A stretch of 6,740 bases of DNA from Gemmatimonas phototrophica. GTDB lineage: Bacteria; Gemmatimonadota; Gemmatimonadetes; Gemmatimonadales; Gemmatimonadaceae. Of the stretch, positions 5,246 to 6,740 are shown one piece after another; the stretch's first letter is position 1; the number at the start of each line of letters is the position of its first letter. The DNA lies in NCBI GenBank assembly GCA_945870175.1, contig CAMBRJ010000170.1:1-6740 (forward strand), read 5' to 3'. The notes beneath the pieces are model-generated. The model did not search any database and was not told the DNA's origin. It saw nothing but the letters and a program-made list of their open reading frames with translations. The translations under genes and the position numbers were made by a program.

Positions 5246-6740
5246 ATGTCACGGCATTTCCAGGCGCTCGCCCGAATCGGTCTCGCCCTCGTTGGTACCC
5301 TCGCGGTGCCGTCGATTGCGTCCGCTCAGTACAATCGGGTTCCTGACCCGAACGCCACGCGCGTGCTCGTGGCGGTGTTCAAGGCTGGTGAGAAGGGCTT
5401 GGGAGTGCAGGCCGCCGATGCGGTGCGCTCGCGCATGAACAGCGAGTTCCCGTTCAAGCAGGTGTATGTCCTGCCCAAGACGGACATCAATGCCACGCTC
5501 GAAGCCTCTGGCTTCCCGATCACCGACGCCCTCGAGGCGCATGATCAGCGCGCGCTCGCGACGCTGCTTCGGGCCGATGAGTACGTCACGGGCACGGTGA
5601 GCAAGACCGCCACCGGCGTCAAGGTCGATGCCAATCTCGTGCTCGCCCGCGACAACGCGCTCGTGCAGCCGATCGGTTCGTACGAGGTCAAGTCGGTTGG
5701 CGACGCCGCCGGCGCGATTTCCAAGGAACTGAAGGAAGCCCGCAAGCAGATCGACGCAGAAAAGAAGTGCATCAACTCGGCGCGCGATCAGAAGTATGAC
5801 GCCGCGATCGCGGCGGCAAAGGAAGGCATCGTGTTGTACCCGCGTGCCACGCTCGCGCGTATCTGCATGGCGAACGTGATGATCACGCAGAAGGCGCCGG
5901 CCGCTGAACAGCTCGCGATTGCCAGAGAGATCGTGGCCATCGATCCCAGGAGCCGGCCCGGCCTCGCGATCCTCGCGTCGTCGTATCGCGCGCTCGGTCA
6001 GCAGGACTCGGCCGTGGTGGCGCTGACGCGTCTCCTCGCCACCGACCCGAAGAACCCGCGCCTCCAGAAGGACGTGGTCGAAGAGCTGGCCAGCGTGGCC
6101 AATCCGCGTCTCGCCAAGCCGGTGATCGATACGGCCGTCATGCTCAACCCGGGTGACCCGGATCTGCTGCGTCTTCGCTGGCGCATTCTGCTCGCCACGC
6201 GCGATTACAAAGAAGCGTTCGCGCAGGGTGACGAACTGGTGAAGCTGGACACGTCGTTCGCCGACACCGCCTACTTCGTGCTCTCGGCGGCGGCCATGGC
6301 GGCCGACAGCCAGTTCCAGAAGGCGGCCGAGATGGCGGCCAAGGGCTTGGCCAAGTTCCCGGGCGAGCCGGGGCTTACCTTCACGCAGATCGTGGCGCTC
6401 CAGAAGGCCGGTCAGAACCAGCAGGCGCTCGAAGCGCTTGATAAGGCGGCCGCCGCCAAGGTCGCCGTCGACAACGGCGCCTTCCTACGACTCACGCTGC
6501 TCAAGGAACTGAATCGCACGGAAGAAGTGATGCCGGCGGCTCGCGCGGTCATTGCCGCGGGTGACACCACCACGCTCGTGCGGCAAATGCTCGTGCAGAT
6601 CGGGAACGATCAATTCAAGAAGGCGCAGGCCAGCAAGCTGCCGGCGGACTTCGACGCGATGATCTCTACCCTGACGGATGCGGATTCTGTGTCGCAGGGA
6701 CCCACCAAGGCCCAAGCGCAGTTCCTGCTCGGTGCCGCGG
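5246..6740 (+). CDS. Exported protein with TolB/CsgG-like domain and TPR-like repeats (3' end outside window)
   Basis: The frame is open for 498 codons to the window edge without a stop. The N-terminus is a clear Sec signal peptide: MSR/R10, hydrophobic core IGLALVGTLAV, cleavage after A27 in 'ASA|QY'. Residues about 37-150 look like the alpha/beta domain found at the N-terminus of TolB-like and CsgG-like proteins. The order is a strand 'RVLVAVF', a helix 'AADAVRSRM', 'VYVLPKTDINATLEASGF', 'LLRADEYVTGTV', and a strand pair ending in 'VDANLVLARDNAL'. A basic, probably coiled segment (160-175) follows, then helical TPR-like units, for example 'QKYDAAIAAAKEGIVLYPRA', 'GQQDSAVVALTRLLATDPKN' and 'SQFQKAAEMAAKGLAKFPGE'. 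The only two cysteines visible are C175 and C207. Lysine is encoded almost only by AAG, and the product is richer in Lys than the upstream proteins. It probably acts in the periplasm as an interaction protein. No enzyme motif is seen and the specific role is unknown. Confidence 0.88.
   Translation, partial: MSRHFQALARIGLALVGTLAVPSIASAQYNRVPDPNATRVLVAVFKAGEKGLGVQAADAVRSRMNSEFPFKQVYVLPKTDINATLEASGFPITDALEAHDQRALATLLRADEYVTGTVSKTATGVKVDANLVLARDNALVQPIGSYEVKSVGDAAGAISKELKEARKQIDAEKKCINSARDQKYDAAIAAAKEGIVLYPRATLARICMANVMITQKAPAAEQLAIAREIVAIDPRSRPGLAILASSYRALGQQDSAVVALTRLLATDPKNPRLQKDVVEELASVANPRLAKPVIDTAVMLNPGDPDLLRLRWRILLATRDYKEAFAQGDELVKLDTSFADTAYFVLSAAAMAADSQFQKAAEMAAKGLAKFPGEPGLTFTQIVALQKAGQNQQALEALDKAAAAKVAVDNGAFLRLTLLKELNRTEEVMPAARAVIAAGDTTTLVRQMLVQIGNDQFKKAQASKLPADFDAMISTLTDADSVSQGPTKAQAQFLLGAA

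Noticed and set aside
5107..5346. Small + strand gene starting at GTG 5107
   Set aside because: It has no ribosome-binding site, runs 100 bases into the signal-peptide region of the exported protein in another frame, and shows no recognisable domain.

Overview
The window reads as GC-rich chromosomal DNA from a Gram-negative-type bacterium. Genes are packed tightly on the + strand, exported proteins have 'ASA|Q' or 'LSA|Q' signal-peptide ends, and TPR proteins are abundant. By gestalt I would place it in or near Gemmatimonadota, but no marker gene here proves that. All supported genes are on the + strand.

Positions 1-4524 form one unbroken run of six genes with overlaps or very short gaps, probably a single transcript. 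In order they are: the 3' end of a TPR protein, cheD (receptor glutamine deamidase), cheB (receptor methylesterase with receiver domain), a divergent cheW-like adaptor, a second TPR protein, and a membrane-anchored HEXXH metallopeptidase of peptidase-MA type. CheD and CheB are the adaptation enzymes of a chemosensory array and CheW is the receptor-kinase coupler. No cheA, cheR, cheY or receptor gene lies in the window, so the kinase and methyltransferase must be upstream or elsewhere. TPR proteins on both sides and a terminal envelope protease suggest either a specialised array with an unusual output or simple co-transcription.

Positions 4525-4965 hold a gene for a 56-residue two-helix membrane protein, possibly with its own promoter and a very short leader, then a non-coding stretch (4755-4891), then tRNA-Val(UAC). 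The tRNA's discriminator base is also the first base of a tandem repeat (4965-5033) whose unit changes from 18 to 9 bases.

Positions 5034-5245 are non-coding. They carry two copies of an 11-base near-palindrome, the second inside a perfect hairpin just upstream of the next ribosome-binding site.

Positions 5246-6740 hold the largest gene. It is open to the window edge and encodes an exported protein with a TolB/CsgG-like N-terminal domain followed by TPR-like helical repeats.

The standout points for follow-up are the che/TPR/peptidase operon, the charge-reversed CheW signature loop, and the repeat array abutting the tRNA.
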